Counted from the stretch's first letter, positions 1 through 8,015 are shown. The stretch is DNA of 64,000 nt from Xaviernesmea rhizosphaerae (GCF_001938945.1 NZ_MKIO01000029.1:1-64000); one strand, 5' to 3'. The notes: generated by a model from the letters alone, not told the origin. A program made the numbers and translations.

Positions 1-16
1 AAAACACATCACTCAT
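1..16 (-). CDS. 5' end of a phage gene, possibly major capsid protein (cut by window edge)
   Basis: On the minus strand an ATG at 16-14 follows a strong Shine-Dalgarno (GGAAAGGAGA, plus-strand 22-31) at 5-nt spacing. Only the start M-S-D-V-F is inside the window. It lies directly downstream of the prohead protease, where HK97-like phages usually carry the major capsid gene, so capsid is an inference from gene order only. Confidence 0.4.
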
Positions 17-75
17 CACGGTCTCCTTTCCGAAACCGTGAATCACATCTCAAACCAAATTAATAGGTCCTGAGC

Positions 76-669
76 CTAGATTTGATGCAACTGCTTAAGC
101 CGTAGCTTTTGGACTTCACCTATTCGCCGAAGTTCCTCGGCCTCGGCCTTTCGCTTCGCTTTCTTGTCGCCCTCGGCGTATTTCCACGTCACACGGGCGG
201 CCGGATTGCAGGGGACCGACACGAGACTGATTTCGAGAAGATCGGACTTCGTGTAGCGCTGCGGGCCCTTCATGGGATTGCCCTTGTCCAGCGGCAGGCT
301 TTCGAGCGGACGGAAGCCGATGGAAACGCCTGCGATGACGTTGGCGCGCACCAGCGCATAAATCTGATCGGAAAGAGCGGACACGCCAGCTGGCGGAAAC
401 TCACATTCGGCTTCAAGGCTGTTGCCGCTCAAGCGAACGTCGGTCGCCCTGGCGATCGGCGATCCGTGGTCGTGCTGCCAGAGAATGACCGGGTTTTGTC
501 GATACGCCTGCAAATCAATCCCGGTCTGCACAACGATATCACCCGTACGGTCGATATCATCGGTTGAGCATAGCAGCACAACGCGCCGGGATTTGCCGTC
601 GTTAAACGCTGCCGTGTTCGCTACCGCCGGGACGCTGCCGCCCGGGGAAAACTTGCGGATGACGTTCAT
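76..669 (-). CDS. HK97-family prohead (capsid maturation) protease, phage remnant
   Basis: This 197-residue protein fits the HK97 prohead serine protease family (peptidase U35), which cleaves the capsid scaffold during phage head maturation. Visible family landmarks are VILWQHDHGSPIA near residue 60 (catalytic-His region), VIAGVSIGFRP near 112 (catalytic-Ser region) and LLEISLVSVPCNPAA near 143. The C-terminal 35 residues are charged and rich in Lys, Arg and Glu. The ATG overlaps the stop of the upstream 47-residue gene as ATGA, which points to translational coupling. The reading frame looks intact although the surrounding phage DNA is broken: the upstream genes end at a junction with integrase sequence near 1308. 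It is unlikely to act in a functional phage unless a head module continues to the left of the window. Confidence 0.85.
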   Translation of the reverse strand: MNVIRKFSPGGSVPAVANTAAFNDGKSRRVVLLCSTDDIDRTGDIVVQTGIDLQAYRQNPVILWQHDHGSPIARATDVRLSGNSLEAECEFPPAGVSALSDQIYALVRANVIAGVSIGFRPLESLPLDKGNPMKGPQRYTKSDLLEISLVSVPCNPAARVTWKYAEGDKKAKRKAEAEELRRIGEVQKLRLKQLHQI

Positions 670-809
670 TCTCGGTCCTCATCCGGCTTTGCAAGCCGCT
701 GCTCGCCTTGCGCGATCTTGCGAACCATGGAAAGGCCGTCCGCCGTCCGATCGTCTGTCTTCTTCTCGGCGCTCTTGCCGGTGGTCTCAAATCTGTATGC
801 CCTGGCCAT
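666..809 (-). CDS. 47-residue phage protein of unknown function
   Basis: A short minus-strand frame starts MARAYRFETTGKSAEKK, reads 47 codons, and ends in a TGA that overlaps the ATG of the prohead protease. It is hydrophilic and highly charged, with no membrane segment. The tight coupling to the protease and to the upstream 92-residue gene (11-nt gap) makes it a credible small gene of a phage head operon. I do not recognise a family. Confidence 0.6.
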   Translation of the reverse strand: MARAYRFETTGKSAEKKTDDRTADGLSMVRKIAQGEQRLAKPDEDRE

Positions 810-820
810 GTCGGACCCTT

Positions 821-1099
821 TCAAACGAAAACTGCCGCGCCAGCCGCAACCAAAGCCGCAGCCTCCGGCAAGAGAAAATCAAATGTCGAGCCGGTCGGAA
901 GCACGGCCCGACGCTTGGCAACCTCGCCCCCCACGTTGGGCCGATCCGGCCACCCTGGCACCCACTCAAGCCGATAGTCGGCCGTCAGAGTAACGCGTGT
1001 CAGGATAGGGCTGCCGCCGCTGATGCCTTGGGAAATGTCCGCAACGACAGGCGTTCCATTGACTGTTGCGATGCGGACAAGGACGGGGTTAATCGCCAT
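821..1099 (-). CDS. 92-residue phage protein of unknown function
   Basis: The start chosen is MAINPVLVRIATV, because this ATG overlaps the stop codon of the upstream phage gene by 11 nt, a typical phage-operon arrangement. Starts further upstream would run through that gene. The C-terminus is a hydrophobic Ala/Val run (LLPEAAALVAAGAAVFV). It lies in the order [gene X] - this - 47 aa - protease - [capsid]. No family is recognised. It could be a head-associated accessory protein, inferred only from position. Confidence 0.55.
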   Translation of the reverse strand: MAINPVLVRIATVNGTPVVADISQGISGGSPILTRVTLTADYRLEWVPGWPDRPNVGGEVAKRRAVLPTGSTFDFLLPEAAALVAAGAAVFV

Positions 1100-1310
1100 C
1101 TTTCGCCGCGTCCTCGATACGGTCGGGAACCGGTTCGGCCTGTGTCGGAACCGCATCCGGCGGCGCAAAGTCCGCAGCGCCCTTGCCCATCAGCGCATGG
1201 GCGATAGTGTCGGGATAATCGACGATATCGCCGATCCGGCTTTGTCCGCCGTCAGGCAGTTCGATGCCGGACCGCAGGATGGCAAGACGGATGCGGAGCA
1301 GGTAGGGACG
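1089..1310 (-). pseudogene. 3' fragment of a phage gene (possibly portal), truncated at its 5' side
   Basis: A minus-strand frame reads about 70 codons, with ELPDGGQSRIGDIVDYPD and then an acidic, Pro-rich tail ending ...RIEDAAKDGD, and stops with TAA at 1091-1089. The coding character fades near 1308, where tyrosine-integrase sequence begins on the opposite strand. It therefore looks like the 3' end of a head gene cut by a deletion or rearrangement. The position before small head genes and the protease would suit a portal protein, which often ends in an acidic disordered tail, but no diagnostic motif is visible. Confidence 0.5.
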
Positions 1311-1757
1311 GAGGTGCGATACAAGGCGCCGAAGTCAGGCAAGGCCCGCACTGTTGCATTGTCCTCCATGATGGCGACGGAATTGAAGGCGCACCGTGCG
1401 CGACAGGCTGAAGAGCAACTGAGGATCGGCCTCAGGCCAGGAGATGACGCGTTCGTCATTGCTCAAGTGGACAGTCGGCCGCTGAAACCGGTATCGCTGA
1501 CGCACGAATGGACGCGACTGCTGGCGAAGACTGATCTTCCCCGTATCCGCTTCCACGATCTGCGGCACACCCACGCATCGCAGATGCTGGCCGCCGGCGT
1601 TCATCCGAAGGTCGCAAGCGAGCGCCTGGGGCACTCTACGATCGGGATCACACTCGATTTGTATTCGCACGTCATGCCCGGAATGCAGGCCGACGCGGCG
1701 GAACAGGTTGACGCGGCGTTGCAAGCGGCTATAAGCGCAAGTCGAAAAACGAAATAG
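1308..1757 (+). pseudogene. C-terminal fragment of a tyrosine recombinase/integrase
   Basis: About 149 residues of the catalytic domain of a phage integrase remain. They include the beta-hairpin region YKAPKSGKARTVALS, the HxxR box FHDLRHTHASQML, LGHSTIGITLDLYSHV with the late catalytic His and the Tyr nucleophile, and a basic C-terminus. The N-terminal arm-binding and core-binding domains and the first catalytic Arg are absent. The frame runs open upstream to 1023, but that part lies antisense to phage head genes and has no integrase character. It is therefore a non-functional remnant. It ends 73 bp before tRNA-Ser, a common neighbourhood for integrases. Confidence 0.8.
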
Positions 1758-1830
1758 TTGCAAAGTGCGTAGCAACAGGCGTTTTTCTCCTACGATGTCG
1801 AAGAAAAAACCGCTTTGATATCAATTAGAT

Positions 1831-1920
1831 GGAAGAGTGTCCGAGTGGTTTAAGGAACCGGTCTTGAAAACCGGCGTGCGGGAAACCGTACCGTGGGTTC
1901 GAATCCCACCTCTTCCGCCA
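1831..1920 (+). tRNA. tRNA-Ser(UGA)
   Basis: The 90-nt sequence folds as a class II tRNA. The acceptor stem GGAAGAG pairs with CTCTTCC, the anticodon loop CTTGAAA carries TGA at 1865-1867, there is a long variable arm, the T-loop is GTTCGAATC, and CCA is encoded at 1918-1920. It decodes UCA. The integrase remnant is on its 5' side. Confidence 0.97.
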
Positions 1921-2043
1921 TCTTGGCTGACATTCTCAGTCTACCATCGGCCCATGCCGCCGCGCGCCGATTTCCTTCCACATATGGCTGCCTGACTTTC
2001 TATCCCCTTGCCGCGCGATCGGCTCGTTTCGGCGTTGCCTTTT

Positions 2044-2084
2044 TAGGACATTCGCCCTAGATATCTTTAGGTCATACGTCCTAG
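2044..2084. promoter_or_regulatory. Two tandem palindromic operators upstream of tetR
   Basis: Two near-identical 16-bp sites, TAGGACATTCGCCCTA (2044-2059) and TAGGTCATACGTCCTA (2068-2083), both fit TAGG-N8-CCTA and sit 24 bp apart centre to centre. They are 50-90 bp upstream of the TetR start, where an autoregulatory operator would overlap the promoter. The symmetry and repetition are seen directly. Binding by the adjacent TetR protein is inferred. Confidence 0.7.
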
Positions 2085-2133
2085 GCGCGATTTCGGACCT
2101 TTGTTTGTCGCGCCATGATCGTGGAGTGCTGCA

Positions 2134-2721
2134 ATGAGCGCGATCGAGACCCGCCGGCAAATCGTGGACGTCGCCGACAAGCTCTTCTATGAGCACGGTT
2201 ACGAAGCCACCTCCTTTGCCGATATCGCCGGGGAGGTCGGCCTGTCGCGAGGCAATTTCTATTACCACTTCAAGAGCAAGGACCAGATTCTCGAGGCGGT
2301 CATCGAGCGGCGCATCGCAAAGACAGGCGCTATGCTGAACGCCTGGCAAGAGGATGCAGGATCACCCTTGGACCGTATCCGGCGCTTCATCCGCCTCCTC
2401 ATCGCCAACAGCGCAAAGATCATGGACTATGGTTGCCCGGTCGGCACGCTTTGCAATGAGCTGGCGAAACTCGATCACGTGGCAAAGGACGACGCGGCGC
2501 ACCTGTTCGCCCTTTACCGCGATTGGCTTGCCCGGCAGTTCGCGGCGCTTGGCCGCGAAACGGAGGCGGAGGCGCTGGCTCTCCACCTGCTGATGCGCAG
2601 CCAAGGTGTTGCCACCCTTGCAACGGCCTTCCGCGACGGAGATTTCATCCGCCGCGAGGTCGCCGATATGGAAGCGTGGCTGCAGGCACAATGCCCGGTC
2701 ACATCATCCCCTCAATTCTAG
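2134..2721 (+). CDS. TetR/AcrR-family transcriptional regulator
   Basis: This 195-residue TetR repressor has an N-terminal helix-turn-helix (residues 12-50, ending NFYYHFKSKDQIL) and a ligand-binding domain with DYGCPVGTLCNEL around residues 98-110. The paired cysteines at 101 and 107 resemble regulators of the NemR/AcuR type that sense reactive electrophiles, so a thiol-sensing role is possible but inferred. The ATG is preceded by GTGGAG at 8-nt spacing. Two tandem palindromes lie upstream and probably serve autoregulation. The stop codon TAG is the first triplet of the downstream RIME-like repeat. The YciI-like gene follows in the same direction across that repeat and is a candidate co-regulated gene. 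Confidence 0.9.
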   Translation: MSAIETRRQIVDVADKLFYEHGYEATSFADIAGEVGLSRGNFYYHFKSKDQILEAVIERRIAKTGAMLNAWQEDAGSPLDRIRRFIRLLIANSAKIMDYGCPVGTLCNELAKLDHVAKDDAAHLFALYRDWLARQFAALGRETEAEALALHLLMRSQGVATLATAFRDGDFIRREVADMEAWLQAQCPVTSSPQF

Positions 2722-2822
2722 AGCATCGGACCGAAAAGTGGGAACCGGTTTTCGGAAAAATCCGATGCGAAAACAAAACTCTAGAGCATCACACTGCGTA
2801 TGGTTTCCAGTCCGATGCTCTA
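2719..2822 (+). repeat. RIME-like mosaic palindromic repeat, full copy (forward)
   Basis: This 104-bp element starts TAGAGCATCGGACCG and ends GATGCTCTA. It has two hairpin modules. Module A contains CCGAAAAGTGGG...TTTTCGG and ends with ATCCGATGC. A short A-rich spacer leads to module B, which again starts TAGAGCATC and closes with its own inverted copy. It matches what is known of rhizobial intergenic mosaic elements (RIME). Other full copies begin at 7863, 10153, 32088 and 55519. It sits between tetR and the YciI-like gene and supplies the tetR stop codon. Confidence 0.9.
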
Positions 2823-2845
2823 ACAGTCCGCCTGATGGAGCAATC

Positions 2846-3130
2846 ATGTTTGTCATTACCCTTCGCTTCGCCGACAAAACCAAGGCCCCCCAGTTCATGG
2901 AAGGGCATAATGCCTGGATCAAACGTGGTTTCGACGATGGCGTGTTTCTGTTGGTCGGAAGTCTTCAGCCAAATGCCGGCGGTGCGATCCTCGCGCACAA
3001 TGCATCGCCGGAGGAGATCGAGCGACGTGTGCAGGAAGACCCTTTCGTCGCCGAGGGCGTGGTCCGTGCAGAAATCCTCGTTATTTCGCCTGGCCGTACC
3101 GATGAATGGCTGGACTTTCTGAAAGCATGA
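2846..3130 (+). CDS. YciI-family (YCII-related domain) protein
   Basis: This 94-residue protein belongs to the YciI-like dimeric alpha/beta-barrel proteins. It begins MFVITLRFADK, has HNAWIKRGFDDG near residue 21 (the conserved family His) and a GSLQPNAGGAIL strand, and ends with RTDEWLDFL. Family members are small stand-alone enzymes or sensors of mostly unknown substrate, so no reaction can be assigned. Frame and length fix the start, which follows GATGGAG at 6-nt spacing. It lies 125 bp after tetR in the same direction, separated by a RIME-like repeat that could act as a processing or termination structure between the two. Confidence 0.85.
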   Translation: MFVITLRFADKTKAPQFMEGHNAWIKRGFDDGVFLLVGSLQPNAGGAILAHNASPEEIERRVQEDPFVAEGVVRAEILVISPGRTDEWLDFLKA

Positions 3131-3328
3131 GAGATGAGTCCGATTGATCTCATGCGACCAGAGCAGGCGTGTCGTCGCAACGAAACGAGTCGCTCATAGC
3201 TTGCGAAGCTCTCACCGCAAGAGGGGCTTGCGGTCGCGCAGGAGGCGTATCCAGGCTTAAGGCACAACAAGACGAACGCCGCAAAAGCGGGACGCGGCGG
3301 TAACCTTACAATGCTGTTGTGATTATGA

Positions 3329-3405
<77 letters not shown>

Positions 3406-3608
3406 ACATAGCCTGTGCCCCAAGGGGCTGCGGCTCTCATCCCGCCTTCTAGCAGGGATGCGAAAGACGATGGCTTGGAGCCCTCAACTGCGTCTTTCGC
3501 GGGTTGGATACACGCTCGCTTGCGGGAGGGCAATGGGAAAGATTGCAGATTCCCGGGCCTTTTGTGCCCAACCTTTTTATAAGAAGGCTTCTGTGCGCGC
3601 TGAAAGGA

Positions 3609-4754
3609 TCAGAGTTCCACCGTTTCGATCTTACGGTCGACGAAGCGCAGCGCGACGTCGCCCTGGATCAGCTTGAGCGCGGTCTCGCCGAACAAGTCGC
3701 GGCGCCAGCCCTTGAGCGCGGCGACATCGGCCTTGTCGCCTTCGGCGGCGATCTTGTCGAGATCGTCGCTGCTGGCGATCACCTTGGCGGCGACGCCCTG
3801 CTTTTCGGCCGTCAGCTTCAGCAGCACTTTCAGCAATTCTGAGGCGGCGCCTGCGCCTTCGGGCGACTGGGTCGTGCGGGGCAGCCGGGGAAGATCGGCC
3901 TTGGGCAGGTCCAGCGCCTCGTTGACGGCGGCGAGAATGGCACCGCCGGCGGCGGAGCGCTCCCAGCCCTTCGGCACGGTGCGCAGCCGCGACATGGCCT
4001 CGGCATCGCGGGGCTGCTGCTGGGCGATCTCGTAAAGGGCGTCGTCCTTCAAGATGCGGCCGCGGGGCACGTTGCGATTGCGTGCCTCGCGCTCGCGCCA
4101 GGCGGCGATGCGCTGGAGCACGGCCAGCTCCACTGGCTTGCGCAGACGCATCTTCAGCCGCTGCCAGGCATTTTCCGGGTCGATGTCATAGGTCTCGCGC
4201 GCCTCGAGCACGGCCATCTCGTCGGCCAGCCAGCTTGCGCGGCCCTCGCGCTCCAGCTCGGCCTTCAGATGGGCGTAGACGTCGCGCAGATGGGTGACGT
4301 CGGCAAGCGCATAGTCGAGCTGCTTTTCGGAGAGCGGGCGGCGGCTCCAGTCGGTGAAGCGCGAGGACTTGTCGATCTGCACATTCTTGATGCGGTTGAC
4401 CAGCTGGTCATAGGAGACGCTGTCGCCGAAGCCGCAGACCATGGCGGCCACCTGCGTATCGAAGATCGGATGCGGGATCAGACCGCCGAGGTGGAAGATG
4501 ATCTCGATGTCCTGCCTTGCGGCGTGGAACACCTTGATCACCTCGGGATTGGCCATCAACGCGAAGAAGGGCGAAAGATCCAGTCCCGGCGCCTGCGGGT
4601 CGACGATCACGGCAATGTCTGGTCCGGCCATCTGGATCAGGCAGAGCTGCGGCCAGAAGGTCGTCTCGCGCAGGAATTCCGTGTCGATCGTCAGATAGGG
4701 CGCGGCTGCGAGCTTTTCACAGGCATCGCGGAGTTCGGCTGTGGTGCTGATCAT
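3609..4754 (-). CDS. rnd: Ribonuclease D
   Basis: This 381-residue 3'-5' exoribonuclease acts in tRNA 3'-end maturation and stable RNA trimming. It has the DEDDy exonuclease domain: LTIDTEFLRE near residue 24 (Exo I Asp and Glu), VFHAARQDIEII near 80 (Exo II) and YALADVTHLRDVY near 148 (Exo III with Tyr). An HRDC-like helical domain follows at about residues 205-285, with NVPRGRILKDDAL. The length matches the family. The in-frame TTG just before the ATG is not needed. The divergently placed tRNA-Pro is a potential substrate, but that is coincidental context. The multicopper oxidase gene ends 76 bp upstream in the same direction. Confidence 0.95.
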   Translation of the reverse strand: MISTTAELRDACEKLAAAPYLTIDTEFLRETTFWPQLCLIQMAGPDIAVIVDPQAPGLDLSPFFALMANPEVIKVFHAARQDIEIIFHLGGLIPHPIFDTQVAAMVCGFGDSVSYDQLVNRIKNVQIDKSSRFTDWSRRPLSEKQLDYALADVTHLRDVYAHLKAELEREGRASWLADEMAVLEARETYDIDPENAWQRLKMRLRKPVELAVLQRIAAWREREARNRNVPRGRILKDDALYEIAQQQPRDAEAMSRLRTVPKGWERSAAGGAILAAVNEALDLPKADLPRLPRTTQSPEGAGAASELLKVLLKLTAEKQGVAAKVIASSDDLDKIAAEGDKADVAALKGWRRDLFGETALKLIQGDVALRFVDRKIETVEL

Positions 4755-4830
4755 CAAACTTCAATCAAGATGGCAAAAATGCGACTTTTCCCGATTTAGA
4801 CCGTCACGCCGCCCGCCTCAATGAAAAAAG

Positions 4831-6228
4831 CTATACCACACGGAAATAGGCCGACATGCCGCTCTTCTGATGTTCGATGATGTGGCAATGGAGCATCCAG
4901 TCGCCGGGATTGTCGGCCACCAGCGATAGCTCCGCCTGCTCGTCCGGCTGCAGGAGAATGGTGTCGGTCGGCGGCGGCAGGCTGGTGCGCTTGCTGGAGG
5001 AGAGAAGGGTGAAGGCAAGCCCGTGCAGGTGGATCGGATGGGCGTGCGGCGTGCGGTTGGCCATTTCGAGAATATAGCTCTTGCCGAGCTTCAGCTCGGC
5101 CAGCGGCCCCATCGGATCGGCCGTGTCGCCCTGCCACGGCACCTTATTGATCGCCCAGAACGTATAACCGATCGAGCCGCAGAGGCTCGGAGCCGGCGCA
5201 TGCTCGGCGGTCGCCGTGAAGTCCAGCGGAATGCGGATGGCGGAGGAGGCGTCGAAAGGGGTGAGATGGTTGGGGGTCAGCGCCCTGACATCCCGCAGGT
5301 CGCGACGGGCGGCGGCGCCGACGGCCCGCAGGCTCGCCACCGTCCAGGGATTTGAGCCGCGGAAATTGGTGAGCGTCACCACCGTGCCCTCCGTCTCGGG
5401 CATGTGAACGACGAGATCGGCGCGCTGGCCGGGGGCGAGATCCAGCTGGTCGAGCGGCAGCGGCGCCGGCGTGGCATGGCCGTCGAGCGAGATGATCACG
5501 GCCGCGGCGCCCTTGAGCCCCAGCGTGTAGATCCGCGTGACATCGGTCGCCGCCAGCCGCAGCCGCACCAGCCCGCCGGCCGGCGCATCGATCACCGGCG
5601 CATCGCGCCAGTTCGCGGTGCGCAGCGTGCCGAACGTGCCGCTGCGGGCAGCATCACGCGGCTTGAAGGTTTCCAGGAAGGTGCCGTCCGGGCGCAGCCG
5701 CCAGTCGCGCAGGTTGAGCACGATCTCGGCGTCGAACACCGGATCGGTCGGATCCTCCACCACGATCACGCCGGTCAGGCCCCGGCCCATCTGTTCCAGC
5801 GTGTTGCAATGGGGATGATACCAGAAGGTGCCGGCATCGGGCGGGGTGAAGCGATAGTCGAAGCCATCGCCGGGATAGACATAGGGCTGCGTCAGCTCGG
5901 GCACGCCATCCATGGCATTGTCGATCCTCAAGCCATGCCAGTGCACCGTGCTCGGTTCGGCGAGGTGGTTGGTGAAGCGGGCCGCAAAGGGTTCGCCCTT
6001 GCGCATGCGCAGGACCGGCGGCGGCGCGGCCTCGGCCGTATCGTCGAGGCTATAGGTCATCACATCGCTCGGGCCGGTGGCGGCGCCGATGCTGAGCCGG
6101 GCCGGCCGGGCGGTGAGCGGCACGGGTGCTGCGCTGGCGCCGGCGTGGCGCGCAAGACCGGCGCCGAGCGCGGCGCAGGCGGCGGCAGCCGACCCCTTGA
6201 GAAGTGTGCGGCGGGAGAGCGGCATCAT
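4831..6228 (-). CDS. Tat-exported multicopper oxidase
   Basis: This 465-residue protein has a twin-arginine signal peptide (PLSRRTLLKGSAAAA, cleavage probably near residue 32), so the enzyme is expected in the periplasm after export through TatABC, encoded at 43835-45663. All copper ligands are visible: STVHWHGLRID and TFWYHPHCNT (N-terminal trinuclear half), HAHPIHLHGLAF, and MLHCHIIEHQKSGM, whose Cys is the type 1 ligand and whose final Met is the axial ligand. Multicopper oxidases of this size oxidise metals such as Cu(I), Mn or Fe, or phenolics, with O2 reduced to water. The substrate cannot be read from sequence, and there is no Met-rich insert like that of CueO. It follows the MFS gene by 71 bp in the same direction, so co-transcription is likely. 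Confidence 0.92.
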   Translation of the reverse strand: MMPLSRRTLLKGSAAAACAALGAGLARHAGASAAPVPLTARPARLSIGAATGPSDVMTYSLDDTAEAAPPPVLRMRKGEPFAARFTNHLAEPSTVHWHGLRIDNAMDGVPELTQPYVYPGDGFDYRFTPPDAGTFWYHPHCNTLEQMGRGLTGVIVVEDPTDPVFDAEIVLNLRDWRLRPDGTFLETFKPRDAARSGTFGTLRTANWRDAPVIDAPAGGLVRLRLAATDVTRIYTLGLKGAAAVIISLDGHATPAPLPLDQLDLAPGQRADLVVHMPETEGTVVTLTNFRGSNPWTVASLRAVGAAARRDLRDVRALTPNHLTPFDASSAIRIPLDFTATAEHAPAPSLCGSIGYTFWAINKVPWQGDTADPMGPLAELKLGKSYILEMANRTPHAHPIHLHGLAFTLLSSSKRTSLPPPTDTILLQPDEQAELSLVADNPGDWMLHCHIIEHQKSGMSAYFRVV

Positions 6229-6299
6229 GAAAGGAGCTCCGAGGCGGATCTGACTGGATGCTTCTTTAAACTTGAGAGATCAATTCATCAATCCTGCCA

Positions 6300-7568
6300 T
6301 CAATCCTGCTTGTCGGCTTGTGGATGGGCCGGCGGCGTGTGGGGCGTATCCGGACGGGCGGGAAGGCGATTGAAATAGGCGGAGACGCGCAACAGCGCCC
6401 GGAACCGCAATTGCCGCCGGCCGATCTCCACGCCGCCACGCGCGCGCATGCGCAGGAGCGTGTAGACAATGAAGCCGGCGAGCACCACCGACATATAGAG
6501 GAACAGCGCGCGGCTGCCGAAATGGTCGATGAGCAGCGAGGCGCCGAGCGGCCCGACGATCGCGCCCAGCGACCAGAAGAACAGGATGCCGGCGGAGACC
6601 AGCGCATGCTGGCCGGGGGCGGCATGATCGTTGGCATGGGCGGAACAGAGCGAATAGAGCGGCATGGCGAAGGCGCCGAACAGGAAGATGCCGATGATGT
6701 TGCGGGTCTCGTCCTGCCCGGCGAAGAAGGCCAGATAGAGCACCGACACCAGCGAGCCGATGCCGGCGGCCAGGATGATCCGGCGCCGGTCCAGCCGGTC
6801 GGAATAAAGGCCGAGCGGATATTGCAGCACCACGCCGCCGATGATGCCGGCGCTCATGAAGGTGGCGATGGCCGTGACCGACAGGCCGATATCGGCGGCA
6901 TAGATCGGCCCCAGCGAGCGGAACGGCGCAGTGGTCAGGCCGACCACGATCGCGCCGACGGTGGCCAGCGGCGAGACCGACCACAGGGCTTTCAAATCGA
7001 AGCGGAAGGCCTCGGGCGGGGCGGGGCTGGAGCGGTCGGCCAGCGAGATCGGCACCAGCGACAGGCTGAGCGCCATGGAGATCACCGCAAACAGGCCGAA
7101 GCCATCCACGCCGATGGCCGGGATCAGATATTGGGCCGCGGTGACCGAGCCGAGATCCACCAGCCGATAGACCGAGAGCGTGCGGGCCCTGTTGTCGTTG
7201 GTCACCCGCGCATTCAGCCAGCTTTCCACGGTGGCGAACAGGCTGGCCAGACACAGCCCGGCCAGAAGCCGCATGGCGAACCAGACAGTGGGATCGATGA
7301 CCAGCGCCATCGACAGCGAGGCGGCGGCCGCCAGCGCCGCCATGGCCGAGAAGGTGCGGATATGGCCGATCGACCGCAGGATGCGGGTGACATAGACGCA
7401 GCCAATGGCAAAGCCGATATTGTAGCCCGCGCCGATCAGGCCGATGACGCTGGGCGAAAAGCCTTCACGCAGGCCCCTGAGCGAGATGAAGGTGGCGAGC
7501 AACCCATTGCCGCCGATGAGAATGCCGGCAGTGACGAGCAGGGGAACGAGCGGGCGGATCTGGGACAT
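6300..7568 (-). CDS. Major facilitator superfamily transporter
   Basis: This 422-residue protein has about 12 hydrophobic segments. Its N-terminal half contains GLIGAGYNIGFAIGCVYVTRILRSIGHIRTF, with the loop between helices 2 and 3, and its C-terminal half begins after a cytoplasmic loop near residue 200. After the last helix the tail is short and basic, with proline-rich ends. The substrate is unknown. The first helices (GGNGLLATFISLRGLREGFSPSVIG) resemble rhizobial MFS proteins annotated only as transporters. An in-frame TTG precedes the chosen ATG. The multicopper oxidase lies 71 bp downstream, so the pair could share a metal- or phenolic-related role, but that is speculation. Confidence 0.9.
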   Translation of the reverse strand: MSQIRPLVPLLVTAGILIGGNGLLATFISLRGLREGFSPSVIGLIGAGYNIGFAIGCVYVTRILRSIGHIRTFSAMAALAAAASLSMALVIDPTVWFAMRLLAGLCLASLFATVESWLNARVTNDNRARTLSVYRLVDLGSVTAAQYLIPAIGVDGFGLFAVISMALSLSLVPISLADRSSPAPPEAFRFDLKALWSVSPLATVGAIVVGLTTAPFRSLGPIYAADIGLSVTAIATFMSAGIIGGVVLQYPLGLYSDRLDRRRIILAAGIGSLVSVLYLAFFAGQDETRNIIGIFLFGAFAMPLYSLCSAHANDHAAPGQHALVSAGILFFWSLGAIVGPLGASLLIDHFGSRALFLYMSVVLAGFIVYTLLRMRARGGVEIGRRQLRFRALLRVSAYFNRLPARPDTPHTPPAHPQADKQD

Positions 7569-7862
7569 CAAATTTCGGCCGGAAGGAAAGCTTCAAAAAG
7601 CGCGAATCGCGCGCTTCGACAGCTGCCATCCTTACAGTCTTTTCAAGACTTGCTGTTGGTCTGACGAAAAGGGTGATTTCGAGAACCGGAGCGCAGCGTC
7701 CTTAAGGTCCGTGAGCACCGGAAGCGCAGAAATTGCCATTTGCAGGCGGCCAACGGCGATTATTGGACAGACTGTGAGACCCGGCGAAGGTGTGAGGACA
7801 GGCACGATTGCGCCTGTTCGCCTTTCCATTGACGTCGCGACAGGGCCGTGTCCGCGCGGCTT

Positions 7863-7964
7863 GAGCGTCGGACTGAAAATCATAGGCAGTCCGATGCGCC
7901 AGTTTTTTGTTTCTGGATCGGATTTTCCCCGAAAGCCGCTTCCCGCTTTTCGGTCCGGTGCTCC
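7863..7964 (-). repeat. RIME-like repeat, full but diverged copy (reverse)
   Basis: The same two-module structure appears in reverse orientation: the module B arms come first on the plus strand, then TTTGTTTCTGGATCGGATT and the module A inverted repeat ending CTTTTCGGTCCGGTGCTCC. It is more diverged than the other copies. Read on the minus strand, it begins 51 nt after the stop of the exported protein gene. The rest of the 447-bp gap 7569-8015 shows nothing else recognisable. Confidence 0.8.
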
Positions 7965-8015
7965 TGCCCGCAAGAGACTGAGGGGGCGCCGTGACCGGGC
8001 ACGTCCCTGCGCCGG

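Noticed and set aside
1023..1307. N-terminal extension of the integrase frame
   Set aside because: It is antisense to phage head genes with overlapping starts and stops, and shows no core-binding domain character, so the integrase begins near 1308.
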